A stretch of DNA of 64,000 nucleotides from assembly GCA_027627225.1 (NCBI GenBank), contig JAPFQT010000084.1:252001-316000 (forward strand), read 5' to 3'. The stretch is from Congeria kusceri (lineage: Eukaryota > Mollusca > Bivalvia > Myida > Dreissenidae). How positions within the stretch are numbered: the first letter of the stretch is position 1; the number at the start of each line of letters is the position of its first letter. Below, in pieces: positions 1 through 13,103 of this stretch. Made by a program: the position numbers and the translations under genes. The notes below the pieces were generated by a model. That model did not search any database, had not been told where the DNA came from, and saw nothing but the letters and a program-made list of their open reading frames with translations.

Positions 1-3000
1 ATGTTTAAAGACATTTTGCTATATATTCTTTATAAACCATGTGACCCCTCGGGGTTTGACCAGATTTGACCCCAGGGGCATAATTTGAACAATCTTTGGT
101 GAGGACCACTATACAATTTTACATATCAAATACAGGAAAGCTGTAGGCCGTGCCGTTTCAGAGGAGAAGGACCTCTATACGACGTTACATAAAAAATATT
201 ACCTCTAGGCCTTGCAGTTTCAGAGGAGAAGAATTTTTATGTCATTTTGGTATTTAAGTTTATATAAACCCATGTGACCCCTGGGGTGTGGTCATTTTTG
301 ACCCATGGGGCATAACTTTAATACTCTTTGTAGAGGACCACTACAGGATAGTACATGCTCAATACGAAACCTCTAGGTCTTGCGGTTTCAGAGGAGAAAA
401 TGTTTAAAGACAATTTGCTATTTAAGTTTATATAAACCATGTGATCTCCGGGGCGTGGCCAGTTTTGACCCCAGTGACATAATTTGAACAAACTTTGTAG
501 AGAGCCACTAAACAAAGTTGCATACCAAATAAGAAACCACTGGGCCTTGCGGGTTTCTGAGAAGAAGATTTTTAAAGACATTTTGCTATATATTCTTTAT
601 AAACCAAGTGACCCTCTGGGGCATGGCCCGTTTTGACCCAAGGGGCAAAATTTGAACAAACTTTGTAAATGACCACTGAAGGATGTTACATACCAAATAT
701 GAAATCTCTGGGCCGTACAGTTTCAGAGAAGAAGATTGTTTAACTCATTTTCCTATATATTCCATATAGACCATGTGACCCCCAGGGCGTGGCTAGTTTT
801 GACCCCAGGAACATTTGAACAATCTTTCTAGAGGACCACTATAGGATGCTACATACCAACTATGAAACCTCTGGGCCTTGTGGTTTCAGAGGAGAAGATT
901 TTAAAAGTCATTTTGCTATATATTATATATAAACCATGTGACCCCAGGAGCGTGGCCCGTTTTTACCCCAGGGGCATAATTTTAACAATCTATGTAGAGG
1001 GCCACTATAGGATGTTACATACAAAATATGAAACCTCTGGGCCTTATGGTTTCAGAGGAGATTTTTTAAGTTATTTTGCTTTATATTTTATATAAACCAT
1101 GTGGCCCCCGGGGCGTGGCCAGTTTTGACCCCAGGGGCATAATTTGATCAATCTTTGTAGAGGACCACTATAGGATGTTATATACAAAATATGAAACCTC
1201 TGGGCACTGCGGTTTCAGAGGAGAAGATTTTTAAAGACATTTTCCTATATATTCTATATAAAACATGTGACCCCCGGGGCGTGAACAGTTTTGACCCCAG
1301 GGGCATAATTTGATCAATCTGTGTAGGAGACCACTAAAGGATGCTACATACCAAATATGAAACCTCTGCGCCTTATGGTTTCAGAGGAGAAGATTTTTAA
1401 AGACATTTTGCTATATATTCTTTATAAACCATGTGACCCCTCGGGGTGTGACCAGATTTGACCCCAGGGGCATAATTTGAACAATCTTTGGTGAGGACCA
1501 CTATACAATTTTACATATAAAATACAGGAAATCTGTGGGCCGTGCCGTTTCAGAGGAGAAGGAATTCTATACGACGTTACATACGAAATATTAAACCTCT
1601 AGTCCTTGCGGTTTCAGAGGAGAAGAATTTGTAAGTAATTTTGCTATTTAAGTCTATATAAACCATGTGACCCCCGGGGCGTGGCCAGTTTTGACCCCAG
1701 GAACATAATTTGAACAAACTTTTTAGAGAGCCTCTAAGCGATGTTACATACCAAATAAGAAACCACTGGGACTTGCGGTTTCTGAGAAGATTTTAAAAGA
1801 CACTTTGCTATATATTCTTCATAAACCAAGTGACCCTCTGGGGCATGGCCCGTTTTTACCCAAGGGGCATAATTTGAACAAACTTTGTAAATGACCTCTG
1901 AAGGATGTTACATACCAAATATGAAACCTCTGGGACTAACAGTTTCAGAGAAGTAGATTGTTTAAGTCATTTTCCTATATAGTCCATATAGACCATATGA
2001 CCCCCAGGGCGTGGCCAGTTTTGACCCCAGGGGAATTATTTGAACAATCTTTGTAGAGGACCACTATAGGATGCTACACACAAACTATGAAACCTCTGGG
2101 CCTTGTGGTTTCAGAGATGAAGATTTTTTAAATCATTTTGCTATATATTCTTTATAAACCATGTGACCTCCGGGGCGTGGCCAGTTTTGATCCCAGGGGC
2201 ATAATTTGATCAATCTTTGTAGAGGACCACTATAGGATGTTATATATTAAATATGAAACCTCTGGGCCCTGCGGTTTCAGTGGAGAAGATTTTTAAAGAA
2301 ATTTTACTATATATTCTATATAAACCATGTGACCCCCGGGGCATGAACAGTTTTGACCCCAGGGGCATAATTTGATCAATCTTTGTAGAGGACCACTATA
2401 GGATACTACATACCAAATATGAAACCACTCGTCCTTATGGTTTCAGAGGAGAAGATTTTTAAGTTATTTTGCTTTATATTCTATATAAGCCATGTGACCC
2501 CCGGGGCGTGGCCAGTTTTGACCCAGGGGCATAATTTGATAAATCTGTGTAGATGACCACTAAAGGATGCTACATTCCAAATATGAAACCTCTGGGCTTT
2601 ATGGTTTCAGAGGAGAAGATTTTTAAAGACATTTTGCTATATATTCTATATAAACCATGTGACCCCTCGGGGCCTGACCAGATTTGACCCCAGGGGCATA
2701 ATTTGAACAATCTTTGGTGAGGACCACTATACAATTTTACATATCAAATACAGGAAAGCTGTGGGCCGTGCCGTTTCAGAGGAGAAGGAATTCTATACGA
2801 CGTTACATACGAAATAATAAACCTCTAGGCCTTGCGCTTTCAGAGGAGAAGAATTTGTAAGTAATTTTGCTATTTAAGTCTATATAAACCATGTGACCCC
2901 TGGGGTGTGGTCATTTTTGACCCATGGGGCATAGCTTTAACACTCTTTGTAGAGGACCACTACAGGATGTTACATGCTCAATACGAAACCTCTAGTGAAC

Positions 3001-4900
3001 AGTTTTGACCCCAGGGGTATAATTTGATCAATCTTTGTAGAGGACCACCATAGGATGCTACATACCAAATATGAAACCATTCGGCTTTATGGTTTCAGAG
3101 GAGAAGATTTTTAAATTTATTTTGCTTTATATTCTATATAAACCATGTGACCCCCGGGGCGTGGCCAGTTTTGACCCCAGGGGCACAATTTGATCAATCT
3201 GTGTAGAGGACCACTAAAGGATGCTACATACCAATATGAAACCTCTGGGCCTTATGGTTTCAGAGGAGAAGATTTTTAAAGACATTTTGCTATATATTCT
3301 TTATAAACCATGTGACCCCTCGGGGTGTGACCAGATTTGACCCTCGGGGCATAATCTGAACAATCTTTTGTGAGGACCACTATACAATTTTACATATCAA
3401 ATACAGGAACGCTGTGGGCCGTGCCGTTTCAGAAGAGAAGGAACTCTATACGACGTTACATTCGAACTATTAAACCTCTAGGCCTTGCGGTTTCAGAGGA
3501 GAAGAATTTGTAAGTAATTTTGCTATTTAAGTCTATATAAACCATGTGACCCCTGGGGTGCGGTCATTTTTGACCCATGGGGCATAACTCTAACACTGTT
3601 TGTAGAGGACCACTACAGGATGTTACATGCTCAATACGAAACCTCTAGGCCTTGCGGTTTCAGAGGAGAAAATGTTTAAAGACATTTTGCTATTTAAGTT
3701 TATATAAACCATGTGACCCCCGGGGCGTGGCCAGTTTTGACTCCAGGAACATAATTTGAACAAACTTTGTAGAGAGCCACTAAACGATGTTACATACCAA
3801 ATAAGAAACCTCTGGGCCTTGCGGTTTCTGAGAAGATTTTTAAAGATATTTTGCTATATATTCTTTATAAACCAAGTGACCCTCTGGGGCATGGCCCGTT
3901 TTTACCCAAGGGGCATAATTTGAAGAAACTTTGTAAATGACCACTGAAGGATGTTACATACCAAATATGAAACCTCTGGGCCTAACAGTTTCAGAGAAGA
4001 AGATTGTTTAAGTCATTTTCCTATATATTCCATATAGACCATATATACAGGGCGTGGCCAGTTTTGACCCCAGGGGCATTATTTGAACAATCTTTGTAGA
4101 GGACCACTATAGGATGCTTCATACCAACTATGAAACCTCTGGGCCTTGTGGTTTCAGAGATGAAGATTTTTAAAGTCATTTTGCTATATATTCTATATAA
4201 AACATGTGACCCCCGGAGCGTGGCCCGTTTTCACCCCAGGGCATAATTTGAGCAATCTATGTAGAGGGCCACTATAGGATGTTATATACAAAATATGAAA
4301 CCTATGGGCCCTGCGGTTACAGAGGAGAAGATTTTAAAATTCATTTTGCTATATATTCTATATAAACCATGAGACCCCCGGGGCGTGGCCAGTTTTGATC
4401 CCACGAGCATAATTTGAACAATCTTTGTAGAGGACCACTATAGGATGCTACATACCAAATACGAAACCTCTGGGCCTTGTGGTTTCAGAGGAGAAAATGT
4501 TTTAAGTCATTTTGCTATATATTTTATATAAACCATGTGACCCCCGGGGTGTGGCCCGTTATGACCCCAGGGGCATAATTTGATCCATCTTTGTAGATGA
4601 CCACTATAGGATGTTACATACCAAATATTAAACCTCTGGGCCATGCGGTTTCAGAGAAGAAGATTTTTCAAGTTTACACTTTTTAAATCTATTTTTAGCT
4701 CTGGTGACCTACATACAGCGGACCATAACGATTTGAACAACTTTGAAAGAGGGTCACTCAATGATCATTCCAGTGAAGTTTGGTGAAAATCTGCCAAGTG
4801 GTTTAGGAGATGTTGTTTGAATGAAAAGTTGACGAAGGACGCATGGACGACAGGCGATCACAAAAGCTCACCATGAGCACTTTGTGCTCAGGTGAGCTAA
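1..4900 (+). repeat. R1 tandem array of ~165-bp units with 3' terminus (Helitron-like, non-autonomous)
   Basis: About 28 diverged copies of a 161-170 bp unit, recognised by recurrent blocks ACCATGTGACCCCCGGGG, GGACCACTATAGGATG and GGTTTCAGAGGAGAAG. Some units are ~232 bp because of an extra block; the marker CTCGGGG of these long units lies at 48, 1440, 2666 and 3319, so there is an irregular higher-order structure. The array ends with a different ~200-bp tail and a terminal stem: GCTCACC/TGAGCAC (4866-4880, A4873 bulged), TTT loop, GTGCTCA/GGTGAGC (4884-4897), then CTAA at 4897-4900. The 5' end lies outside the window. A complete copy of the same family is at 33786-35465. Non-coding; short ORFs here have no family signature. 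Confidence 0.85.
4866..4900 (+). other. 3' terminal hairpin plus CTAA of the R1 element
   Basis: Fourteen paired bases with a single bulged A and a three-base T loop, immediately followed by CTAA. Helitron 3' ends typically carry a short hairpin just upstream of CTRR, so this is the strongest terminal signature in the array. Degenerate versions lie at 26697-26733 and 35434-35465. Confidence 0.7.
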
Positions 4901-5410
4901 AACGGGCGAATGTTGTAGTTGAAGAATGGGAAACCACAATCCTATATAATTGTTGTTTAATAAATTGGTATTATGACATTACCGTCCACAAATAGGGCCT
5001 ACATAAGCGTTAGTGTTATTTCAAGCCCTATTTCTTACATGCATCATCTGTGATGTTGCAACGCTAGGCTTCTCGTAGCTCACGTGTTTCGTTTTATGAG
5101 TCACAGAAAGCATTTAATGGATACACGCGCTATCATATCAATTAAATGTTACTTTATCTGTGCCTGCAACTCAGTTCCACATCTATTGCTTTGTTAATTG
5201 CTTGGTATATACCTGCTCTTGTAACTTACATTAGTTATTGTACACATTAAATTCCATGACCAATTTAGTCGAATGGTCGAAATACCAGGGTTATTCTCGA
5301 AGTTGTGTAATTATTTTGTTTCCATTAAGAGTGGGTCAAAACTCAATATAATTTAATACTATGAACTCGATCGTGAATAATAAATATACTTATACTATAA
5401 AAAGAAAGAA
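4901..5410. other. Unassigned AT-rich spacer
   Basis: No ORF with recognisable homology, no tandem structure and no tRNA-like sequence seen between the R1 terminus and the foldback element. Confidence 0.5.
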
Positions 5411-6006
5411 ACTGGACATGTTTTAATTGCGTTTTTTTTTTATTTTGCGAGATTTTAATATGGATGAATTTGGTATCAACATGTTGGTTATAAATTAATA
5501 ATAATGCCCCCCAAAATTGATCATAATGCCCCTGAAAATTGCTAATTCTGTAAAACGTTATTGTCATCCAAACGAAACATTATTGATTTTAAAAGTTGCA
5601 AAGACACAAACACCACAATGACGCCGCCTTCCCGAAGCCGTTGTTTTGAGGTACGTCCGTTCAATGCGCAAACGGGTGGCCACTCTAAGAATTCAAAGAG
5701 GTGGTCACACAAGTAACTAGGTAACGAGAACACCCATAAGGCTATTAAGGCTTGTTTGTGGTGTTTTATCTTTGAAAACACCAAACACACGTATCGCGGT
5801 CATCTTTGCAACTTTTAAAATGCGTTGACTAATGTTTCGTTTGGATGACGTTAACCTTTTACTGATTGATCAATTTGTAAGGGCATTACAATAATTGATT
5901 GCCCCGGTAGTTCAATTTATATCCTAAATTTTGATACCAAATTCATCCGTATGTAAATCTAACAACATATAACAAATACGCAATTAAAACGTCTAAGGAC
6001 AACATA
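5411..6006. repeat. Foldback element with ~190-bp inverted arms
   Basis: The left arm (about 5411-5605) and the right arm (about 5808-6006) are inverted copies of each other. Matched blocks read in the same order from each outer end: GTTTTAATTGCG, ATGGATGAATTTGGTATCA, ATAATGCCC, TCATCCAAACGAAACATTA and TTTTAAAAGTTGCAAAGA. The ~200-bp centre also contains the near-inverted pair CAAACACCACAA and TTGTGGTGTTT. This is the structure of a foldback or long-TIR MITE, or of two head-to-head copies of one repeat. No transposase is present. Confidence 0.75.
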
Positions 6007-7025
6007 ATTAACAATCAGTCACAGCATTCATCGTAACACGGTATCCTTAGCAACGCTATAACATTCAAACGCCAAAAGCATGAAAATTTTAACCCAAGAT
6101 ACATAACAAAATGCCATTATTTGTGTGTTTCTACATACGTGCGAATTAATCACTTCAGAACTTACGCCAAATGTAAGTGTGTCATCAGAATGTTTTCAAA
6201 CAACGTTACATATTAGATATTGGCAACCAGACGAATTGTGTCGCCAATGAACAATGGCAAGAACAAATAAGCATACAACGGGTTGATTTTTAGACGCTTG
6301 ATGGAGACAATGTAAGAAATTTATGTCTAGAGACGAAATGGTGCCAAACCAATAGCCGGAGGAAAACAAAGTCACAAATCAATTTGCTTACAGGTTAAAC
6401 TGGACAAAACATTTTGATTATTCACACATCTGTGTTAACATACGCCATACAATTAAACAAATTGTAAATATGCTTACTTTATTATTTGGAACATAAGTTG
6501 AAGAATTTCAAAAGACAAACGTTATTAGATTTCAGTGAAGGTATTTTACCTGCCAACAACTGTAAAGACAATGGCTTTAAGAGCTGACTTATTTGTTGAT
6601 CTATTTGTGTACACAAGTGTCATGAAACCCGACTGGAATCATTACGAGTCACTATGGAATTTGGAAATGTTCAACTAGTAATATTTATACAGTGATTCTT
6701 TTATTAAGGTGTTTGAATCTTGTTACAGTCAGGTCAGTTTATTTATGAGAAATGTAACTGCCTTCCTCCAAAGAGGGTCTTAAAGATGCAGAAGTTAATG
6801 ACTTTGAGGAAACTGTGGTACACTGATTCATCAATGAAAGAATGGCAATCTTAAGGAAATTTCGACAAAATGAAATAAACATAAAAGATGAACAGCGCCC
6901 TGGTGCAAATGTTTACTATATACTATTATGAAACAGAACAAAGGTATGTGTTTATAGACCTCTAAACAGAATTACTACTGATAAAATCATTCATCATAAC
7001 TGTTATAAAACAACTGAAAGGGCAA
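6007..7025. other. Unassigned spacer
   Basis: Low-complexity AT-rich sequence without a supported gene or repeat boundary. Degenerate matches to the following minisatellite begin near 7026. Confidence 0.4.
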
Positions 7026-7876
7026 CTAAATATCAGGCATGCATATTCAAATCATATGTTATAAAATATCAAGCATTCATGTTCAAAACATACATGTATG
7101 TTACTACATATCAAGCATTCACAAAACAAATGTTACTACATATCAAACATTCACATCAAAATATGTTACTATATATCAAACATTTAAATTAAACAAATAT
7201 GTTCCTAAATATCAAACATCCATATTCAAAACATGTGTACTAAATATCAAACATTCAAATTAAACAAATGTGATACTAAATATCAAACATCCATATTCAA
7301 AAAATATGTACTTAATATCAAGCATTCATATTAAAACATATGTTACTAAATAACAAGCATTCATATTAAAAATATGTAACTAAATAGCAAGCATTAATAT
7401 TCAAAAATGTCAAGACTAAATATCAAGCATTCATATTCAAAAATGTTATGACTAAATATCAAGCATTCATATTCAAAAATGTCATGACTAAATATCAAGC
7501 ATTCATATTCAAAAATGTCAAGACTAAATATCATGCATTCATATTCAAAAATGTCATGACTAAATATCAAGCATTCATATTCAAAAATGTCATGACTAAA
7601 TATCAAGCATTCATATTAACAAATGTCATGACTAAATATCAAGCATTCATATTCAAAAATGTCATGACTAAATATCAAGCATTCATATTAACAAATGTCA
7701 TGACTAAATATCAAGCATTCATATTAACAAATGTCATGACTAAATATCAAGCATTCATATTCAAAAATGTCATGACTAAATATCAAACATTTATATTAAA
7801 AAATGTCATGACTAAATATCAAGCATTCATATTCAAATCATTTGCTACTACATATCAACCTTTCATATTAAACCCA
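7026..7876 (+). repeat. 36-bp minisatellite
   Basis: Tandem copies built on ACTAAATATCAAGCATTCAT followed by ATTCAAAAATGTCATG. The copies between about 7395 and 7850 are almost identical in exact 36-bp register; those to the left (7026-7394) are diverged. Because 36 is divisible by 3 the array stays open for long stretches on both strands, giving a 12-residue periodic peptide (MTKYQAFIFKNV) on the plus strand. There is no start context, no signal and no non-repeat protein sequence attached, so I treat it as satellite rather than gene. Confidence 0.9.
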
Positions 7877-8530
7877 TCACTGTAGGTGTGAGAGCATACA
7901 CATGTCGATCACAATAGCAATGGTGTATATGTTATATTTAATATCCCACCCCACATTCCACAGACATCACGAATCCAACGAATTGCCAAAAATTGATAAA
8001 TATTAGGATTTGTAGTTGAATCGTAATCAGTTTGTGAAGTTCTTAACTTATTTGTTAATGTTCGTAGTCAGTTCTTGCAATTCTTGAGTAGTCAAAAATT
8101 CGTGACAAAAGTTATGAACTGTTCAAAATATTGGCCACAAATGCCACATTCCAAAAATTCTTAGTTAATTAGTAAGAAATTTGTAGTGCACTCTTAGGCA
8201 TCGTAACTAAATCTGAATCATAATCAATTCGTAGTTATTCTTGTCACATTCACGGGATTCACGATTTCGCGTCTTAACATAATTCTTACCTAATTCATGC
8301 ATGCATTCGGTGTATTCTTAACCAATACGTCACTGATTCCTTACCTTCATGTAGTATCTGTAATAGATTCTTGTAAATCGTAGTAAATTCTTTACAACAT
8401 TTGTTCATTTCCAGACGAATCCTACGATTATTCGTACCACTATCTTAACTGTATCGTAAATGAATAGTTAAACGTCACAATTTGACCCAGAAAATGTGCA
8501 AAATTCAAGAATCCTAAAAATCATCAATTT
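7877..8530. other. Unassigned AT-rich region
   Basis: Irregular recurrence of short words such as ATTCGTA and ATTCTTA suggests an old, decayed repeat. No register can be fixed and no gene is seen. Confidence 0.4.
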
Positions 8531-10881
8531 AAAATAAATTCAGTGCAACTTAAATCATCTTTCAATAAATGCTAACATTTTTGTCTGAGTCAAAAAGCGT
8601 TATGGTCCTTGTACTCTGCACTTCCTCTTATTGTCCTCTATCATTCGTGGCGTGTGTGGAATGGGACCTAAACAAACAAGAGCTGTCAGAGGACAGCACG
8701 CTCGACTATATGAAGTATTTCAGTTGGTATATATTTTGGATAGTGGAAGAGGCATGAATTTGTTAAAATACAAAAATTTTAGGTGAAACCTTTCCAGTTT
8801 ATAAATTTTTGGAACAAAAACTTTAACAACAAAGTCTATGTAAAAAGTGGGCTAACTCTGTCAAAATACAAAACATAGATATGGGTAATGTTGCCCCTGA
8901 TATTAGAGTTGATGACAAAGGTTAGTTTCAGGTTTCAAGTGAATAACTTTTGTAATTTTGAAGTTACAAACTTTTGATTAAAACTTCAACCAAGAAATCT
9001 ATTAGAAAAAGGGGCATAACTCTGTCAAAATACAAAACATAGTTATGGGTAATGTTGCCCCTGATACGAGAGTTGATGGAAAAGGTAAGTTCCAAGTTTC
9101 AAGTGAATAATTATGTAGTTTTGAAGTTACAAAACTTTTGAATATAAACTTTAAATAGAAAATCTAAGTGAAAAGCGGCGTAAATCTGTCAAAATACAAA
9201 ACGGAATTATAGCAAATGTTGCCCTTGATACTGGATTTGATGACAAAGGTTGGTTCCAAGTTTGAAGTGAATAATTTATGTAGTTTTGAAGTTATACAAA
9301 TTTTGATTATAAAATTTAACCAGAAAATCTATGTGAAAAAGGGGCATAACTCTGTCAAAATACAAAACAGAGTTATAGGGAATGTTGCCCTTGATACTAG
9401 AATTGATGACAGAGGCATATTACAAGTTTCAAGTGAATAACTCATGTAGTTTTGAATTTACAAAGCTTTTGAATAAAAACTTAAACCATATTTAGATGTA
9501 GACGCTGACGCTGGGGTTAGTAGGAAAGCTCACCTATTCTTCGAAAAGCTTAAAATAAATTCAGTGCCACTTAAATCATCTTTCAATAAATGCTAACATT
9601 TTTTTCTGAGTCAAAAGAGTTATAGTCCTTGTGCTCTGCACTTCCTCACATAGTCCTCTATCATTATATAAAGTTTCATTCGAATCCCTTCAATACTAAT
9701 GGAGTTATGCTCTGCACAAGAAAATTAAACAAAGGACAATAACTCTGTACATATTGAAGAAAGAGTTATGGTCCTTGTAATTTGCACTTCCTCCCATTGT
9801 CTCCTTTAATTGTCCTTTATCATTATATCAAGTTTCATTTGAATCCCTTCAATACTAATGGACTTATTAACTGCACAAGAAAATTAAACAAGGATAATAA
9901 CTCCGTAAAGATTGAAGAGTTATGGTCCTTGTGCTTTGCACTTCCTCTCATTGTCTCCTTTCATTGTCCTCTATCATTATACGAAGTTTTACTTGAATCC
10001 CTTTCATACTAATGGAGTTACGTTCAGCACAAGAAAATTAATGCTTCACATAACGAAATAAAACAAAGGGCAATAACTTTGTAAATATTGAAGTAAGAGT
10101 TGTGGTCCTTGTTCTTTGCACTTCCTCCGATTATCTCCTTTAATTGTCCTTAATCATTATATGAAGTTTCATTGGAATCCCTTCAATATTAATGGAGTTA
10201 TGCTCCGCACAAGAAAATTAAACAAAGGCCAATAAATATGTAAATATTGAAGAAGAACATGGTCCTTGTGCTCTGCACTTCCTCTCATTGTCCTCAATAA
10301 TTATATGAAGTTTCATTTGAATCTCATGAATACTAATGAAGTTATGCTCCGTACAAAATTTAAACAAAGGATAACACTCTGTAAATATTCAAGAAAGTGT
10401 TTGATGGTCCTTATGCTCTGCACCTCCTCTCGTTGCCCTCTATCATTAAATGCAATTTCATTTGAATCCCTTCAATACTAATGGAGTTATGATCTGCGCA
10501 AGAAAACTAAACAAAAGGCAATAACTCTGTAAATGTTGAAGAGAGTTGTTAAATAAAAAATTTAACCAAATTTAGATGTGGACGCTGATGCTGGGGTTAG
10601 TAGGAAAGCTCACCCTTTTCTTCGAAAAGTTGAGCTTAAAATAAATTCAGTGCAACTTAAATCATCTTTCAATAAATGCTAACATTTTTGTCTGAGTCAA
10701 AAAGCGTTATGGTCCTTGTACTCTGCACTTCCTCTTATTGTCCTCTATCATTATGGGAAGTTTCATTTAAATCCCTTCAATACTAATGGAATAATGGTCA
10801 TAGTGACCATAACTATAGAATTGATTCAGACAAAATGCTAGGATTTTATTGAAAGATGATAAAAATTGCATTGACTTTATT
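8531..10881 (+). mobile_element. Composite R5 element bounded by ~60-bp terminal inverted repeats, with nested R2 element
   Basis: The left terminal sequence at 8531-8594 (contains CATCTTTCAATAAATGCTA and TTTGTCTGAGTCAA) is present inverted at 10821-10881 (TTGATTCAGACAAAATGC, TTTATTGAAAGATGAT). Two more direct copies of the left terminus lie inside, at 9552-9615 and 10638-10700, each directly after an R2-type 3' end (TTCTTCGAAAAG). Between them run ~160-bp R5 units (about 9616-10558) marked by CTTCAATACTAATGGAGTTA and GGTCCTTGTGCTCTGCACTT. The order suggests tandem duplication of a terminus-plus-array block and capture of R2 material. No protein is encoded. Confidence 0.7.
8676..9551 (+). mobile_element. 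R2 element nested in R5
   Basis: Starts with CAAGAG preceded by A. The 5' hairpin GCTGTC-AGAG-GACAGC is at 8682-8697, followed by CTCGACTATATGAAG (8701-8715). About four ~165-bp units follow, marked by GGGGCATAACTCTGTC, GTTGATGACAAAGG and AAGTTTCAAGTGAATAA. Near the 3' end come GACGCTGACGCTGGGG and the terminal TTCTTCGAAAAGCTTAA. The 3' terminus is mutated compared with the 51277-53175 copy. Confidence 0.75.
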
Positions 10882-11610
10882 GTTTGTTTAAATATTATAT
10901 ACAGGTATCAAACAACAATAAAATATATTAGTGGATAGTTTGTTTTCTGGTTGAGTTTTTAAGTTTGTGCATCAGAAATATTTTATTGAATGAACCTCTA
11001 TGTTTTAGAATTCACAAGCATCAATAAGTTCTAAGTAAACCAAATGTATGATTTCATATTCAAACTTGATGACAGGAACTACATAACCCAAATGTATCTA
11101 CACATCATTGCTTCAACATAATTCTGATGACTTTTATTTTCTCACATGACGACATAAATACCTGTGTGTGTTTACCAATACTAACAAAGTTATTCCAAAT
11201 ATATCATTGCTACTACAATAAACCACCTGAAGCTTGTTTACTAGTTTTCAAATTTTCAGATCCGCATGCAAATCTACTGAACTGTAAACCTTCAACTTTT
11301 TTCATGGTCCCCAGGATGTCCGGTTTAGAGGATTTCCACTGTAATATGGTTTTGCAGAATGGGATTTCTTTTTAGTGCTTGTAACATGTGGACAGACTGG
11401 TGGAGCTATTTTCTTGTGCAAATATATGTTTGATTGTTGACATCGCAACAAATTATACTAATGATGATTCTTTTCAAATTTTAAATGTGTAAAATTAAGA
11501 TTTAGGTATAGCGGTTTTGCACATGTTGGCCATTATTTGCACGTTTGAGCTTATTAGAATGGGGTTATGTTGAGCTACCTCTTCCGACACCCAGATAACT
11601 TGACTTATAA
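10882..11610. other. Unassigned spacer
   Basis: No supported gene. Short AT-rich ORFs on both strands have no recognisable family, splice context or repeat boundary. Confidence 0.4.
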
Positions 11611-12516
11611 ACAGGAGCTGTCTCAGGACAGCGCGCTCGACTACTCACTTTGCTTTTATAATATATATATATTCTTTCAGTGACCTTACATAATGACCAT
11701 GAAAAAGTATGTGAAATTTCAATTGAATACATGTAGTATTTACAGACATATGTACTTGCACACACACTTTAACCTGAATATTTCTAAGTACAAAAAGGGG
11801 CATAATTCTGCTAAAATGCTGGTCATGGTTATGAGCATTGGCCAGTGACCTTATATTATGACCCTGAAGACATGTATGAAGTTTCAGCTGATTATCTGTA
11901 GTAGTTATAGAGATATTTACTTCCACGCAAACCTTAACCTGAATTTTCTAAGTATAAAAATGGCATAATTCTGCTAAATTGCAAGTTAGAGTAATTGGCC
12001 TTGGTCAGTGACCTTACATAATGACCCCGAATACATGTGTGAAGTTTCAATTGAACATCTGTAGTAGTTACAGATATATAATTGTTGCACGCAAACCTTA
12101 ACCTGAAGTTTCTACGTACAAATAATACGATCTGTTTTTCAAACGGACGTATAAAAAGGTCCTTGGTCAGTGACCTTATATAATGATCATGAAGACATGA
12201 GTGAAGTTTCAAATGAATATCTGTAGTAGCTATAGAGATATGGAGTTGTTGCACACAAGATTTAAACTGATTTTTTTAAGTACAAAAAGGGACATAATTG
12301 TGCTAAAATGCTGGTCCCAGTTATGGGTCTTGGCCAGGACCTTATATAATGAACCCGAAGACATGTGTGAAGTTGCCATTGAATATCTGCAGTAGTTACA
12401 CAGATATGGACTTGTTATATGCAAACCAGAACCAGAGTATTACGCTAACAGCTACGCCGATGCCAATGAATGGGTGAGAAGTATAGCTTTAACTATTTGT
12501 AGAATAGTCAAGCTAA
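11611..12516 (+). mobile_element. R3 element (Helitron-like, non-autonomous)
   Basis: The 5' end CAGGAGCTGTC-TCAG-GACAGC is followed by GCGCTCGACTA. Internal units of ~155-165 bp are marked by GTCAGTGACCTTA, TAATGACC, GAAGTTTCAATTGAATATC and GTTGTTGCACGCAAACC. The 3' end has GCTACGCCGATGCC, then CTATT...AATAGTCAAG and CTAA at 12513-12516, followed by T. Terminal sequences match R2 although the internal units are unrelated in detail. Confidence 0.75.
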
Positions 12517-13103
12517 TAACTACACAAGGTTGAGATTATGAGAAAAAACCTGGAGTACAAACTTCCTAGAAACTGAGCAAAGCTGACTTGCAGAATGGTA
12601 TTGTTGTGTGATAAATGCAAGCACCTATATGTGAGGTTTGAACAGTTCTGATTTTGCCAAGTTTTTCAAACCTATTTGCCCCACTCTGGAAGTTTATCCT
12701 GTCTAGTCATTCCATCCCGAGTCTGAGTTTGAGAAGGTATATAAGATGAACTTTTGACCTAGAAATTTGCTGTTTCAGAGCTGTCTACTTTGACCAAAGG
12801 TAGTCTCTTGAATGTTGAATTTGAGAATCATTTAAAATGTTAGTGTTTGTAAATCGATGCATATTGCTTATTATAATGCTACACCTCACCATAATCAATA
12901 CAATGGACACTTTTTTATTCATTTAGTTTCACTTTAGGGTCTGGCGGTTTCTGTTCAAGTCTATGCCCTCAAGCTGTGTTCATATGATGTTGGTCAATGT
13001 TATGATTACTAGTATTTTTCAACATGTAAAAAATAAGTAGAATGCAATTATCACCAAAATTCTAAACAATTCTATGCTTACCAGTTTTCACATAGTGTTA
13101 TAA
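12517..13103. other. Spacer; probable 3' flank of the peptidase-like gene
   Basis: No ORF of note. On the minus strand an AATAAA polyadenylation-type hexamer (TTTATT on plus, 12914-12919) lies ~190 bp beyond the stop codon of the gene at 13104, so part of this interval is probably its 3' untranslated region. Confidence 0.4.

Noticed and set aside
7448..7885. 145-codon periodic frame
   Set aside because: Product of the 36-bp minisatellite length being a multiple of three; the opposite strand is also open.
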